A DNA stretch of 64,000 bases from Hymenobacter sp. 5317J-9 (GCF_022921075.1 NZ_CP095050.1:4650001-4714000); one strand, 5' to 3'. Shown: positions 36,201-45,256, counted from the first letter of the stretch. Numbers and translations are program-made. Notes: generated by a model not told the origin, from the sequence alone.

Positions 36201-37295
36201 GACCTGCACCGGCGAATTGGGCAACAAGTCGGGAATGGGAACGGTGCTGAACGTGAACTTCTGCACGCCGCCCGTGCGGAAGCCCTCGCCCACCCAGTTG
36301 CGCCCCGAGTGCAGCAGGTTCACCAGGTCGTGCTCGTAGAAAGCCCGGTACATAAACGACGTGATGACGCTGGGCGTGGTGCCGGCCGTAGGGGCCGGAG
36401 CGATGGGCACGCGCAAGCCGGGCCGGTTGTCCACGGTCACGAAGTAGTAGGCCGTGTCGGTGTAGATGTTGTTGCGGTGCCGGAACACGCCCCCGTCGGC
36501 AGCCCAGGTGTGCGGGCCGGGCGAGTAGAACAGGAAGTATTCGTTGGCGTCGAGCGTCGCGTCAGCATTGCCCACGAAGCGGATGTTGTTTTCCGCCAGG
36601 TCGTCTGGACGCGGCGTGGCACTGGGCTGCGGCAGAATGCCCATGGCATTGCCGTACAAATGCAGGTTGTTAGGGTTGATGTTGCCCGAAATGCCCAAAT
36701 CGGCCAAAGCGGCTTTGTCGAGCTTATACACGCCGCTTTCGGCCACGCCCAGCTTGTACCAGTCGCCGCTGCGCAGCACCGACTGGCTGGCATACACGTG
36801 GGCCGGCGAGGCCGTGCCGCGGGCAGCCACGGCGCTGCCCGGTGCGTAGCGGTAGTCAAAGGACACCAGCCGCTCGGGCTGGCCGGTCTGGGGGTTGCGG
36901 CGGGCAGGGCGCAGGCTCAGGAACGTCACCGGGCGCTTCATCTCGGTGCCGGTGCGCAGCTGCGGGTCGGGCCCAGCGGGCAGCTTGCTGGCGTCGAACA
37001 GCCGGGCGTCGGCGTCGGAGAAAGGCTCGTACACCAGGTTGAGTAGCTCACCCTGGCTCACGGCGCCCCCGCTCAGGCGCATGCTGTACCAGCCTACCTG
37101 CTCATTCGGCGCGGGCTGGGCTTCGCTGAAAGTGGGCACCTTGCGCTTGCGGGCGCCAGTACCGGGCACCTCCGCGTAGCCGCCCCATTTAATGCTGCCG
37201 TGGTCGATGACCTGGCCGCCCGATTGGGCCCGCGCCGGCAGAGCCGCCTCCCACATACACCCGACAAACGCAACAAAGAGGAAAAAAGGACGCAT
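33288..37295 (-). CDS. porU: Type IX secretion system sortase PorU (C25 family)
   Basis: 1335 residues, the usual PorU size. A signal peptide (ending PARAQ) is followed by N-terminal beta domains, then the gingipain-like C25 peptidase domain. The catalytic pair is visible as His830 in NYLGHGG and Cys864 in GTCDFSAFDNP. The C-terminus is an FlgD/Ig-like domain (YPNPFATRTTFLFDHN, ending ASKYEKLVILN). PorU cleaves C-terminal sorting domains from T9SS cargo and attaches the proteins to lipid; two predicted cargo proteins are encoded in this window at 6372 and 43698. The porU-porV order is the common Bacteroidota arrangement. Confidence 0.95.
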   Translation of the reverse strand: MRPFFLFVAFVGCMWEAALPARAQSGGQVIDHGSIKWGGYAEVPGTGARKRKVPTFSEAQPAPNEQVGWYSMRLSGGAVSQGELLNLVYEPFSDADARLFDASKLPAGPDPQLRTGTEMKRPVTFLSLRPARRNPQTGQPERLVSFDYRYAPGSAVAARGTASPAHVYASQSVLRSGDWYKLGVAESGVYKLDKAALADLGISGNINPNNLHLYGNAMGILPQPSATPRPDDLAENNIRFVGNADATLDANEYFLFYSPGPHTWAADGGVFRHRNNIYTDTAYYFVTVDNRPGLRVPIAPAPTAGTTPSVITSFMYRAFYEHDLVNLLHSGRNWVGEGFRTGGVQKFTFSTVPIPDLLPNSPVQVTSALLASGSAPSNFQLTLNGNSLGNQPLDPLVPQAFFPIATTATATRQLYLANPGTALDVELTFSSVDPSATGYLDYLEVNALRQIKLPADNLLEFRSLSNIGAGRLNQYALDNGAGATVWDVTNPRRPVLRALDGNNRFVAPSDTLREFVAFRENGAFDKKVRKFGRVSNQNLHALNSNPAALVDLVIVTHPAFMGPATRLANHRASHDQLRTAVVTTTQIYNEYGSGGQDVTAIRDFAKQLYDRSPAGKQIQLLLFGDASYDYKSDPYNDPNFEPGWWKNRVPFRASADFDAFNQNYVPTYQSRESLAPYFGGVSYASDDYFALLDDNEGEWAESASAELLDIGVGRLPVRMPSGKSSIITQAEKMVDKIISYDAVPAYGKWRNRITLVSDDGEGNLFINNTQGSDNIADIVQTSAPVYNVHKVYLDLYPQQAVAAGQRSTAANLAIDQSMEQGSLIVNYLGHGGPKGWADEQILTNASVMGLRNANNLTFFTTGTCDFSAFDNPDLTSAGEQALTDNAAGGAIGLFTTTRVVDAGQNAGLNDAYFRRVLKPLNGKMPNIGTVVMMSKNDFHGPGLVADLNNRNYTLLADPSMTLAYPRQTVILDSVNERVAGRWQPAPVLQALARVRVHGRVLNGGAPNTGFTGRAQVTIFDKPTTVKTLGDEAATNPADAPRDVVLQESIVYAGQANVVNGEFNLTFVVPKDINYNLGLGKISLYASDPTNRVDANGYQLKQVGGAALNAPKDTIPPDITLFMDNERFVFGGLTAPNTTLLAQLKDSSGINTTGAGIGHDITAIIDHDPNKLLVLNESFVSSVGNFREGRVTNLFKDLANGPHSLTLKAWDTYNNSAEKDIEFVVATDEKLAIDHVLNYPNPFATRTTFLFDHNLAGGEPDDLDVQVQIFTVSGRLVRTLTATVPSTEPHNKSISWNGRDEYDDQLARGVYVYRLSVRSQRKGTVASKYEKLVILN

Positions 37296-37464
37296 ACACG
37301 CTATGTTTTTTTAACACCTGCTGTGCGGTAGGTGGCTCACCGCCTGGTGGCTCCGCAACAGCACTGCCGGGCCCCAGGTTCACCCGGCAATGCCATCATA
37401 ACAATCAATTACTCTAATTATTGCGGGGGCAGGCCGGCAATATTCCGATTTGCTGACGGCCTTG

Positions 37465-38184
37465 CTAGCGCGCGGCCGTTTTGGGCACCGAAAGCAGCAC
37501 GTAGAGCAATACCACCAGCGGCACGGCCGCCGCCCGCAGCGCTAGCAATAATCCTGCCGCCAGCAACAGAAACAGGAAGCGGCGCCGGTTGTCGGCCCAG
37601 CGCAGGTTCTTAAACTTGAGGGCAAACAGCGGCAGCTCGGCCACCAGCAGCCCCGAAAGCAGCACCGTGAGTCCCAGCAGCACCAGCGGGTTCAGCACCA
37701 AGTCGCGCAGTCCAAACTGGTCGTGGGCCAGAATGAGGGGCAGCGAAGCCACCACCAGCGTGCACGCCGGCGTGGGCAGCCCAATGAATGACGTCGTCTG
37801 CCGCGTGTCGTTGTTGAACTTAGCTAGGCGCAGGGCTGAGAAAATGCTGACCATAAAGCCCATAAACGGCAGCCACGCCCAAAAGCCTGTGGGCGGCACG
37901 TAGTCCGTAAACTGCCGCTGAGCCACCTGGCTCAATAAAGTAAACAAAATGGCCCCCGGCACCACGCCAAACGACACCATGTCGGCCAGCGAATCCAGGT
38001 CCTTGCCAATGGCCGACGACACGCGCAGGGCCCGGGCCAGCAGGCCGTCGGCAAAGTCGGCCGCAGCAGCGGCGGCCACAAACCAGGCCCCCGTTTCCAG
38101 CCGTCCGGCAAAAATATTGGTGAGCGCCAGGCAGCCGCACAGCAGGTTGAGGCAGGTAACGGCGTTGGGCAGATGTCTTTTCAA
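37465..38184 (-). CDS. pssA: CDP-diacylglycerol-serine O-phosphatidyltransferase
   Basis: 239 residues, an integral inner-membrane enzyme with about eight hydrophobic segments. The full CDP-alcohol phosphotransferase motif is present: Asp43, Asp46-Gly47, Ala50-Arg51, Gly60, Asp64 and Asp68, with exact D-x2-DG-x2-AR-x8-G-x3-D-x3-D spacing. Start MKRHLPNAVTCLNLLCGCLA is typical of the type II PssA found in Bacteroidota. It makes phosphatidylserine, the precursor of phosphatidylethanolamine. No psd decarboxylase gene is adjacent. Confidence 0.93.
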   Translation of the reverse strand: MKRHLPNAVTCLNLLCGCLALTNIFAGRLETGAWFVAAAAAADFADGLLARALRVSSAIGKDLDSLADMVSFGVVPGAILFTLLSQVAQRQFTDYVPPTGFWAWLPFMGFMVSIFSALRLAKFNNDTRQTTSFIGLPTPACTLVVASLPLILAHDQFGLRDLVLNPLVLLGLTVLLSGLLVAELPLFALKFKNLRWADNRRRFLFLLLAAGLLLALRAAAVPLVVLLYVLLSVPKTAAR

Positions 38185-38250
38185 CGGGCAGTAAACAGTT
38201 AGTAGTGAACAGTTAGCAGCGAACAGTAATGGGGCACAAAATGGCGCTGT

Positions 38251-38892
38251 TTACTGCAAAAATGGGTTGGCGCGACGCTCTTCGCCGATGGTGGTGGCCG
38301 GGCCGTGGCCGGGGTACACCACGGTATCGTCGGGCAGGGTCATGAGCTCGGTTTCGATGCTGTGCAGCAGTTCGGCGTGGTTGCCGCCGGGCAGGTCGGT
38401 GCGCCCGATGCTGCGCTGAAACAGCACGTCGCCGCCAATGACCGTGGCCGTGGGCGCGTGGTAGAACACCACGTGGCCCGGCGCGTGGCCCGGGGCAAAG
38501 CGCACCTCCAGCTCGGTCTGGCCGAAGCGCACGGGCTGGCCCGCCACCAGCTCGCCGGTGGGTTCGGCCGGCTGGTACTGCGGGAAGCCGTAGTTGGCGG
38601 CGTAGGTGGGCACGGCCCGCAGCGTGGGCACGTCGAGGCGGTGCAGCAGGAAGGGCGTGCCCGGCCAGGTGCTGAGCACAAACTGGTTGCCGAGCACGTG
38701 GTCGATGTGGGCGTGGGTGTTCAGCAGCAGCGCTACCTGCAAGTTGTTGGTTTCGATATACCCCTGCAGGGCGCGCTGCTCGGCGGGCGCGTAGCAGCCG
38801 GGGTCCACGATGGCGACTTGGCGCGTGGCCTCGTCAATCAGCAGGTAGGTATTTTCGGAGAATGCGTTGAACGTGAAACCGGCGACCGTCAT
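38251..38892 (-). CDS. MBL-fold metallo-hydrolase, glyoxalase II-like
   Basis: 213 residues from MTVAGFTFNAF (ATG 38892); an upstream ATG three codons earlier is also in frame. The metal site motif is THAHIDH (His60, His62, Asp64, His65), with later ligands in GHAPGHVVFY, GGDVLFQRSIGRTDL and YPGHGPATTIGEERRANPF. The ending matches the YcbL/glyoxalase II-type subgroup of thioester hydrolases. It is cytosolic, and the exact thioester is unknown. It lies upstream of pssA on the same strand with a short spacer carrying degenerate GAACAGT repeats (38185-38235). Confidence 0.88.
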   Translation of the reverse strand: MTVAGFTFNAFSENTYLLIDEATRQVAIVDPGCYAPAEQRALQGYIETNNLQVALLLNTHAHIDHVLGNQFVLSTWPGTPFLLHRLDVPTLRAVPTYAANYGFPQYQPAEPTGELVAGQPVRFGQTELEVRFAPGHAPGHVVFYHAPTATVIGGDVLFQRSIGRTDLPGGNHAELLHSIETELMTLPDDTVVYPGHGPATTIGEERRANPFLQ

Positions 38893-38918
38893 ACAAAACA
38901 AGGTATCTGAGCAAGGCG

Positions 38919-38926
38919 GAAAGGTA
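38919..38926 (-). promoter_or_regulatory. Near-consensus -7 element (TACCTTTC) for the MBL hydrolase
   Basis: The minus strand reads TACCTTTC, one base off consensus, 26 bases upstream of the start. Confidence 0.4.
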
Positions 38927-39004
38927 CGGCGCTTCCTTTAATAGCGGATTGAACATCCGCCCCTTTCGTCCGCTATTACGGCAAGCATCCTTACCTTGCC
39001 GGCC

Positions 39005-40081
39005 ATGACGGACTGTGATTTTCTGGTGGTCGGCCACGGCATTGCGGGGGCCACGCTGACGTACGTGCTACGCCAGCGCGGACACCGCGTGCTCGTATAC
39101 GACCCCGGCCAGGCTAACTCCGCCTCCAACGTGGCGGCCGGCCTCATGAACCCGGTGGCCGGCAAGCGCTTTGCCCTTTCCTGGCGCGCGGCCGAACTGC
39201 TGCCTTTTGCCGCCACGTTCTACCGCGAACTGGAGCAGCGCTACGGGCAGACTTTTTTCCACGAAACGCCGATTTTCAAGCTCTTCAACTCCCTCGAAGA
39301 GCAGAACGCCGTGCTGGCCCGCAGCGCCGACCAGCCCTGGGGCGGCTTCGTGGCCGGCCTCACCACCTCCGACCCGCACCTGCCGGGCGTGCATGCGCCC
39401 TTTGGCGGGGCCTGGCTGCAAGGCGGCGGGCACGTGGCCGTGCGCGAGCTGCTGGCCGCCCTGGCCGCCGAGGGCACCCGCGACGGCTGGCTGCAACCCG
39501 AAGCCTTTGATTGGAGCCAACTGGCCCCCGGCGAAGACGGCGCCACCTACGCCGGCCGGGTGCGGGCCCGCCACGTCATCTGCTGCGAGGGCGCGGCGGC
39601 CGTGCGCAACCCCTATTTTGGCTGGCTGCCGCTCACGCCCAACCAGGGCGACGTGCTGGATGTGGAATGTGCCGGCCTGGGCTCGGCCCAGGTGCTCAAT
39701 CGCGGGGCCTACGTGGTGCCCTTGGGCGAGGGCCGCTTCCGGGTGGGCGCCACCTACCGCTGGCCGCCGTTTGCCGACGGGCCCACGGCCGTGGCGCGCG
39801 AAGAGCTGGCCGCCCGCCTGAGTGTCATCACCGACCTGCCGTTTGCGGTGCTGGGCCAGCGGGCAGGCGTGCGGCCCGCCGTGCGCGACCGGCGGCCGCT
39901 GCTGGGCCCCCACCCCACTGTGCCGGCGTTAAGCTTTTGCGGCGGCTATGGTTCCAAGGGCGTGATGCTGGCCCCGCGCTTGGCGGTGCTGCTGGCCGAC
40001 AGCCTGGAAGGCCACGCCGAAATATGGCCTGATGCGAGCCTGCACCGCTACAACACGCTGCGGCCGGTTGGCGTAATTTGA
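39005..40081 (+). CDS. FAD-dependent oxidoreductase, DAAO/DadA family
   Basis: 358 residues from ATG 39005. The FAD loop at the extreme N-terminus is FLVVGHGIAGATLTYVL (GxGxxG), followed by an acidic residue in VLVYDPG and AAGLMNPVAGKRF. GAYVVPLGEGRFRVGATYRW and the C-terminal CGGYGSKGVMLAPRLA complete the D-amino acid oxidase-like fold. Members oxidise amino acids or related amines; the substrate here is unknown. It is divergent from the MBL gene. A TACCTTGC promoter-like motif ends five bases before the start codon, suggesting a very short leader. Confidence 0.85.
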   Translation: MTDCDFLVVGHGIAGATLTYVLRQRGHRVLVYDPGQANSASNVAAGLMNPVAGKRFALSWRAAELLPFAATFYRELEQRYGQTFFHETPIFKLFNSLEEQNAVLARSADQPWGGFVAGLTTSDPHLPGVHAPFGGAWLQGGGHVAVRELLAALAAEGTRDGWLQPEAFDWSQLAPGEDGATYAGRVRARHVICCEGAAAVRNPYFGWLPLTPNQGDVLDVECAGLGSAQVLNRGAYVVPLGEGRFRVGATYRWPPFADGPTAVAREELAARLSVITDLPFAVLGQRAGVRPAVRDRRPLLGPHPTVPALSFCGGYGSKGVMLAPRLAVLLADSLEGHAEIWPDASLHRYNTLRPVGVI

Positions 40082-40276
40082 CTACTATTGGGCCCGGGCC
40101 CGACGCGGGGCCGGCGGGCCAAAAATCCACGGCGCAGAGATGGAACATTTTTGCGCTAAATGCCTTTACTTCAATCTACCCGGACGGGCCCTGGGCCGGG
40201 CGGAACCTTTCCCGGCCCCAGCGTACTTTTTAGCGTTACCGCGGACGAAAACCCGCTTTTGCTCGTTGCCTCTGTT

Positions 40277-43200
40277 ATGACCATTCCCCTATTCGCGAAG
40301 CGCGCGCTCGGAGCCCTGGCGCTGTTGCTGCCGTTGCTCAGCCCCACCGGCGCCCGGGCCCAAACGGCGCAGGAGCCCTTTGGGCGGGTGCGCGTGCAAT
40401 ACAAGCAGTTCAACTGGCAGCAGCTGAGCACCCAGAATTTTAACGTGATGTACTACGAAGGCGGCCAGGCCAGTGCCCGGCGGGCCGCCGAGTACGCCGA
40501 AAAGGAGCTGCAGCGCATCACCTCGCTCATCGGCTATTATCCTTACTCGAAAACTACGCTGCTGTTTTACAACTCGGTGGGCGACCTGCGGCAGAGCAAC
40601 ATCGGCCTCACGGCCACGCTGCAGCAGGTGAACGGCGGCGAAACCCCGCTGGCCCGCATGAGCAAGGTGCAGATTGCCTTCGGCGGCCAGGAAACCGAGT
40701 TCAAGCGCGAGCTCAGCACCCAGATTACGCAGGTGCTGCTCAACGACATGATGTACGGCGGCTCCTTAAAGGAAGTGCTGCAGAGCAGCTACCTGCTGCA
40801 GTTGCCCGACTGGTTTATCGGCGGGGCATCGGCCTACGCGGCCGAGGGCTGGAGCGTGGACATGGACGGCTACATGCGCGACATGACCAAGCAGTACCCC
40901 ACCGGCAACCGCACGGCGCCGTTTTTCCTGCGCAACTCCACGCTGGCCGGCCAAAGCATCTGGAACTACGTGGCCGAGCGCTACGGCTACACCACCATCC
41001 AGAACATTCTGAACCTGACGCGCATCACGCGCGACATTGAGGTGGGCATCAGTTCTTCGCTGAACGTGCCGTTCAAGGTGTTTCTGAAAGATTGGCTCAC
41101 GTATTACCGCGACCTGAACGGCCAGCCCGTGGCCACGCTGGTGGAGCCGGACAAGAAGTTCCGCCAGGGCGGCCGCAACCGCCACGCCGATGTGTTTTCG
41201 CAACCCATCGTGAGCCCCAACGGCCGGCAGGTAGCTTATGCCCAGAACGAGGGCGGCCGCTACCGCGTGGTGGTGGTGGACCGCGACGGCAAGCACCGCC
41301 GCATCCTGAGCCGCGGCGGCTACAAGACTCCGGACCAGCAGGTTGAAACCCGCCTGCCCGTGCTGGCCTGGCGCGGCAACTCGCAGGTGGCCGTGGCCGA
41401 GATGACCCGCGGCGAAATGACCCTGCGCCTGCGCGACGCCGACGGCCGCGGGCTGGTGCGCCGCGTGCGCGAGGCCATTCGTTTCTCACGGCCGGCTTCG
41501 CTGTTCGAGGCGTATGACCAGATTCTGAGCATGAGCTACTCGCCCGATGGCAAGGCACTGGTGTTTAGCGCCGTGCGCAACGGGCAGAACGACATCTACC
41601 TGCTGCGAGCTGGCAGCCGCAAAGCCGAGCAGCTCACCGACGACTTGTTTGACGACGTGCAGCCGGTGTTTTTGCCCGGCGGCGAGGGCGTGGTGTTCAG
41701 CTCCAACCGCTACCTCGACTCGGCGGGCCGCGCCCGGCCGGCCACGTTCCAGAACGTGGTGAACAACTACGACCTGTTTGAATACCACCTCGACGGCCGC
41801 CCCATTCCGGTGGAAACGCTGGTGAGCACCATCTCAAACGAGACGCGCCCCCGCGCCATTTCCGACGAGGAAATTATGTACCTGGGCGAAGAGAGCGGCG
41901 TGCGGGCCCTGTACCGCTACTCGCTCAAAACCAAGCAGCGCACCATTCTGACCAACTGGCTGCCCAACACGCAGGATTTTGACTACAGCCCGCAGTCGTC
42001 GGCGCTGGTGTTTGTGGCGCCGGCCCAGTCGCGCGACATCCTCTACCTCTACCCCGAGTACCCGCTCACGAATTCGTTTCCGCTCACCAAAACGGCCCGC
42101 CAGCAGACGCTGGAAGACCGGTCGGCGCCCCCGCGGGCCGCGGCCGCCCCCAAGCCGGCACCCGCGCCCGCCCCGGCCCCTGTAACCAGCGCTGTTACCG
42201 GTGCGGCCGACTCCACGGCTGCCACGCCCGGCGCTGCCGCCCGCAAAGCCGCCGGCAGCACCGTGAACACGAGCGACTACCAGTTTGAAGAAGATGAGCC
42301 GGCCGCCCAGCCCTCGCAGACCCGCCGGCGGCGCCTCACGCCCACGGCGGCATCTACGGCCGCGGCGGCCGCTACCCAGGCACAAGCCACTACCCCGCTC
42401 AGCGGCCCGTTCCGCTACGACACGCGCTTCATGGCCGACAACGTGTCGACGGCCCTGTACATGGACCCGCTGCTGGGGCTGGGACTGCAGTTTAAAGCAG
42501 CGCTCACCGACGTGCTGGAAAACCAGCGCATCGACGCCAGCCTGTTTGGCTTGTTTGACTTGCGCACCAGCAACATCCGGGCGCAGTACACCAACCTCAC
42601 GCACCGCTACGACTGGAGCGTGGCCTATCAGAAACAGGCTTATTTCTTCGACCTGAGCTCGGGCCGCTTCCGCTACGGCCGGCACGAGGTGGCGCCCAAC
42701 ATTGCCTACCCCCTCACCCACAACCTGAGCGTGCGCGGCGGCCCCCGCTTCGTAAACATTTCCAGCACCCAGCTGGGCGATGCCTCGACCGAAAACGACG
42801 TGAGCACCAACTACGTGGGCTACAACGGCGAAATAGTGTTCGACAACAGCATCAACACCGGCGTGAACATGGTGGTGGGCACGCGCCTGAAAGCCGGGGT
42901 GCTGAACCTGACCAATATCAACGACAAGAGCCTGAGCTTTGGCAAGTTCGTGGTTGACCTGCGGCACTACCAGAAAATCAGCCGCTCCATTATCTGGGCC
43001 AACCGGGCCAGCTACGGACAGTTCTTCGGCCCTCGCGCCCAGGTGTTTCGCATCGGCGGCATGGACGACTGGCTGATTAACGCCGAATACGCCCAGAGCC
43101 GCTTCCTGCCCACCTACTCGGCCGCCGACCAGGTGATGAACCAGGAATTCGTGACCAACCTGCGCGGCTTCAACTACAGCGCCCGCAGTGGCCCGCGCTA

Positions 43201-43558
43201 CGTGCTGTTCAACAGCGAGCTGCGCATTCCCATTGTGCAGTACTTCGCGCGGCGGCCCATCTACTCGGGCTTTTTCCGCAACCTGCAGCTCACCGGCTTT
43301 GCCGACGCGGGCACGGCCTACTCCGGCACCAACCCCTTCGGCCTCGACAACTCGGCCAACACCGTGAAGGTGGTGCCCTCGGGCAACTACTTCTCGGCCA
43401 CGGTTATCAACTTCCGCAACCCCTTCCTGGTGGGCTACGGCGTGGGCGCCCGCACCACGTTGCTGGGCTTCTACGGCAAGATGGACGTGGCCTGGGGCCA
43501 GGAAGACTACGTGACCAAAGGCCCGAAATTCTACTTTACGCTGGGCTACGATTTTTAA
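40277..43558 (+). CDS. Three-part outer-membrane protein: degenerate gluzincin-like domain, beta-propeller, C-terminal barrel
   Basis: 1093 residues from ATG 40277, which opens a signal peptide (ending ARAQ). Residues about 30-280 resemble the peptidase-MA/gluzincin fold: NFNVMYYEGGQ, then LPDWFIGGASAYAAEG, but the zinc helix reads TQITQ (148-152) where HExxH is expected. Residues about 290-600 are TolB-like PD40 propeller repeats (IVSPNGRQVAYAQNEG, SYSPDGKALVFSAVRNGQNDI). A Pro/Ala-rich linker (about 615-700) leads to a C-terminal barrel of about 390 residues (GLGLQFKAALTDVLENQRI to YFTLGYDF). It is probably anchored in the outer membrane with the propeller in the periplasm. Function unknown. 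A terminator follows. Confidence 0.78.
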   Translation: MTIPLFAKRALGALALLLPLLSPTGARAQTAQEPFGRVRVQYKQFNWQQLSTQNFNVMYYEGGQASARRAAEYAEKELQRITSLIGYYPYSKTTLLFYNSVGDLRQSNIGLTATLQQVNGGETPLARMSKVQIAFGGQETEFKRELSTQITQVLLNDMMYGGSLKEVLQSSYLLQLPDWFIGGASAYAAEGWSVDMDGYMRDMTKQYPTGNRTAPFFLRNSTLAGQSIWNYVAERYGYTTIQNILNLTRITRDIEVGISSSLNVPFKVFLKDWLTYYRDLNGQPVATLVEPDKKFRQGGRNRHADVFSQPIVSPNGRQVAYAQNEGGRYRVVVVDRDGKHRRILSRGGYKTPDQQVETRLPVLAWRGNSQVAVAEMTRGEMTLRLRDADGRGLVRRVREAIRFSRPASLFEAYDQILSMSYSPDGKALVFSAVRNGQNDIYLLRAGSRKAEQLTDDLFDDVQPVFLPGGEGVVFSSNRYLDSAGRARPATFQNVVNNYDLFEYHLDGRPIPVETLVSTISNETRPRAISDEEIMYLGEESGVRALYRYSLKTKQRTILTNWLPNTQDFDYSPQSSALVFVAPAQSRDILYLYPEYPLTNSFPLTKTARQQTLEDRSAPPRAAAAPKPAPAPAPAPVTSAVTGAADSTAATPGAAARKAAGSTVNTSDYQFEEDEPAAQPSQTRRRRLTPTAASTAAAAATQAQATTPLSGPFRYDTRFMADNVSTALYMDPLLGLGLQFKAALTDVLENQRIDASLFGLFDLRTSNIRAQYTNLTHRYDWSVAYQKQAYFFDLSSGRFRYGRHEVAPNIAYPLTHNLSVRGGPRFVNISSTQLGDASTENDVSTNYVGYNGEIVFDNSINTGVNMVVGTRLKAGVLNLTNINDKSLSFGKFVVDLRHYQKISRSIIWANRASYGQFFGPRAQVFRIGGMDDWLINAEYAQSRFLPTYSAADQVMNQEFVTNLRGFNYSARSGPRYVLFNSELRIPIVQYFARRPIYSGFFRNLQLTGFADAGTAYSGTNPFGLDNSANTVKVVPSGNYFSATVINFRNPFLVGYGVGARTTLLGFYGKMDVAWGQEDYVTKGPKFYFTLGYDF

Positions 43559-43592
43559 CGGGCTTTGCGTAGCGGCTAACCGCTGACAGTTT

Positions 43593-43632
43593 CAAAAAAG
43601 GCTCCTGGCTTGATTGCCAGAAGCCTTTTTTG
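43593..43632 (+). terminator. Rho-independent terminator after the propeller/barrel gene
   Basis: Long stem: 43593-43609 pairs with 43616-43632 around a short loop with one mismatch, ending in a T run. Confidence 0.85.
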
Positions 43633-43697
43633 CATTCGTGGCTGCGCCCGGCTTAAATTCCGTTATTTGCATATCTCCACCCACACTCCTTTCCGCT

Positions 43698-45230
43698 ATG
43701 AGAAACCTGCTACTTCCCGGCCTGGTGCTGGCCCTTTCGGCATCCAGCGCCAGCGCGCAATACCAGACGCCCGGCACCGGCGTGCGCTGGACCCTGGCCC
43801 AACTGGCCGCCGCCACCGGCTCCAACGTGGTGCTGACCAGCCCCGGCGTGTACGCCGTGAACGGCAACCTGCGCCTGAGTCCCACCGACACGCTCACCAT
43901 CGGCACCAACGCCACGCTGCGGGTGGCGGCGGCGGCCCTGGTCACCGTGGACGGTGTGCTGCTGGTGAACCCGCGCGACTCGGTGAAAATCACGGCTCAG
44001 GCCAGTACGGCCCCGTTCAGTGGCCTCACGTTTTCGGCCACCAGCCAGGGTTCGCGGCTGCGCAAAACCATTGTGGAGTACGGCGGCGGCATCCGCATTC
44101 TCGATAATGACCTGCTGCTCGACAGCTGCGTGGTGCGCTACCAAGTGGCGCGCATTGGCACCACCAGCACCAATAGCGGCGCCATCAGCCCCTCGGGCGG
44201 AGCACCGCGCATTCTCAATTGCCGCATTTATGAGAATGCCCGCGCCGGCGTTCAAAGCCCTTCCAACCGCAACACGTCGCCGGTGATTCAGAACTGCCTG
44301 TTCCGGCACAACGACACCGAAAACGCCAATACGCCGCAAATCAACCTGGGCATTGGCGGTGCCACGCCCATTATCATTGAGCGCTGCCTGGTTATCGGCG
44401 GGCCTTACAACATGGCCGGGGGCGTGGCGGTATCCAATCTGCTGGGCACGGCCGGCACCACGCAGGTGCGCATTCGTCAAAACCGCATCGCCAACAACCG
44501 CTACGGCATTGCGCTGCAGGGCCCAGGCATTCAGGCCGTCATCGTCCGCAACGTCATCGAAAACAACAACATCAACCCCAACGCGCAGACCGGCGGCAGC
44601 GGTATCAACCTGGTGGGCAACGCCACCCTCACCGGCGTGGCCAGCCGCAACGTGCTGCGCGGCAACCTCTGGGGCGTAACCGTGCTGCGGACTTCCAGCA
44701 CGAGCACCAATCCCGGCCCCAGCATGAGCTTCGGCGATGCCAGCAGCACCGACAGCCTGAACGTGGGCCGCAACCTGCTCTACAACAACGGCAATGGCGG
44801 CCAGGTGTACGACTTCTACCTGAACATGCCCGATAACATGCTGGCCCAGAACAACGACTGGGGCACCAACTCGCTGACCGTGGTGGAGAGCCACGTGGTG
44901 CACCAGGTAGACCAACCGGCGCTGGGTTTGCTTAATTTTCAGCCCATCCGGCAAACCGTAGTGCTGGGCACCCGCTCTGCCGCCCCCCCCTTGGCGGTGA
45001 GCCTTTACCCCAGCCCCGTGCGCGACGTGCTGACCGTGAGCCTGCCCGCCAGCGCGCCCGCCACCCTGCGGCTGCGCGACGCGCTGGGCCGCGTGGCCTA
45101 CACTGCCACCCAAACGCCCGCCAACGGCCTTTTGGCCGTGCCCGTGGCCGGCCTCGCGCCGGGCCTCTACGTACTGGAAGTGACCCAGCAAGGCCAAACC
45201 GCCACGGCAAAAGTGCCGGTGGGGGAATAA
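43698..45230 (+). CDS. Secreted right-handed beta-helix protein with T9SS type A sorting domain
   Basis: 510 residues from ATG 43698. Signal peptide residues 1-20 end ASAQ. The body shows parallel beta-helix repeats (LNCRIYENARAGVQSPSNRN, IQNCLFRHNDTENAN, IRQNRIANNRYGIALQG, VIRNVIENNNI), as in pectate-lyase-like and adhesin folds, without a clear catalytic site. The last 75 or so residues (VSLYPSPVRDVLTVSLP to LAPGLYVLEVTQQG) are a C-terminal sorting domain for T9SS export. It is probably a surface or released protein that binds or cleaves polysaccharide (inference). Confidence 0.87.
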   Translation: MRNLLLPGLVLALSASSASAQYQTPGTGVRWTLAQLAAATGSNVVLTSPGVYAVNGNLRLSPTDTLTIGTNATLRVAAAALVTVDGVLLVNPRDSVKITAQASTAPFSGLTFSATSQGSRLRKTIVEYGGGIRILDNDLLLDSCVVRYQVARIGTTSTNSGAISPSGGAPRILNCRIYENARAGVQSPSNRNTSPVIQNCLFRHNDTENANTPQINLGIGGATPIIIERCLVIGGPYNMAGGVAVSNLLGTAGTTQVRIRQNRIANNRYGIALQGPGIQAVIVRNVIENNNINPNAQTGGSGINLVGNATLTGVASRNVLRGNLWGVTVLRTSSTSTNPGPSMSFGDASSTDSLNVGRNLLYNNGNGGQVYDFYLNMPDNMLAQNNDWGTNSLTVVESHVVHQVDQPALGLLNFQPIRQTVVLGTRSAAPPLAVSLYPSPVRDVLTVSLPASAPATLRLRDALGRVAYTATQTPANGLLAVPVAGLAPGLYVLEVTQQGQTATAKVPVGE

Positions 45231-45248
45231 TTCGGGTCGGGGCTGGCG

Positions 45249-45256
45249 TATCTTTG
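45249..45256 (+). promoter_or_regulatory. -7 promoter element (TATCTTTG) for the ccm genes
   Basis: An exact TAnnTTTG match just after the beta-helix gene. A start site about 7 bases downstream would exclude the upstream TTG codon (45254) and supports GTG 45281 as the ccmB start. Confidence 0.6.
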
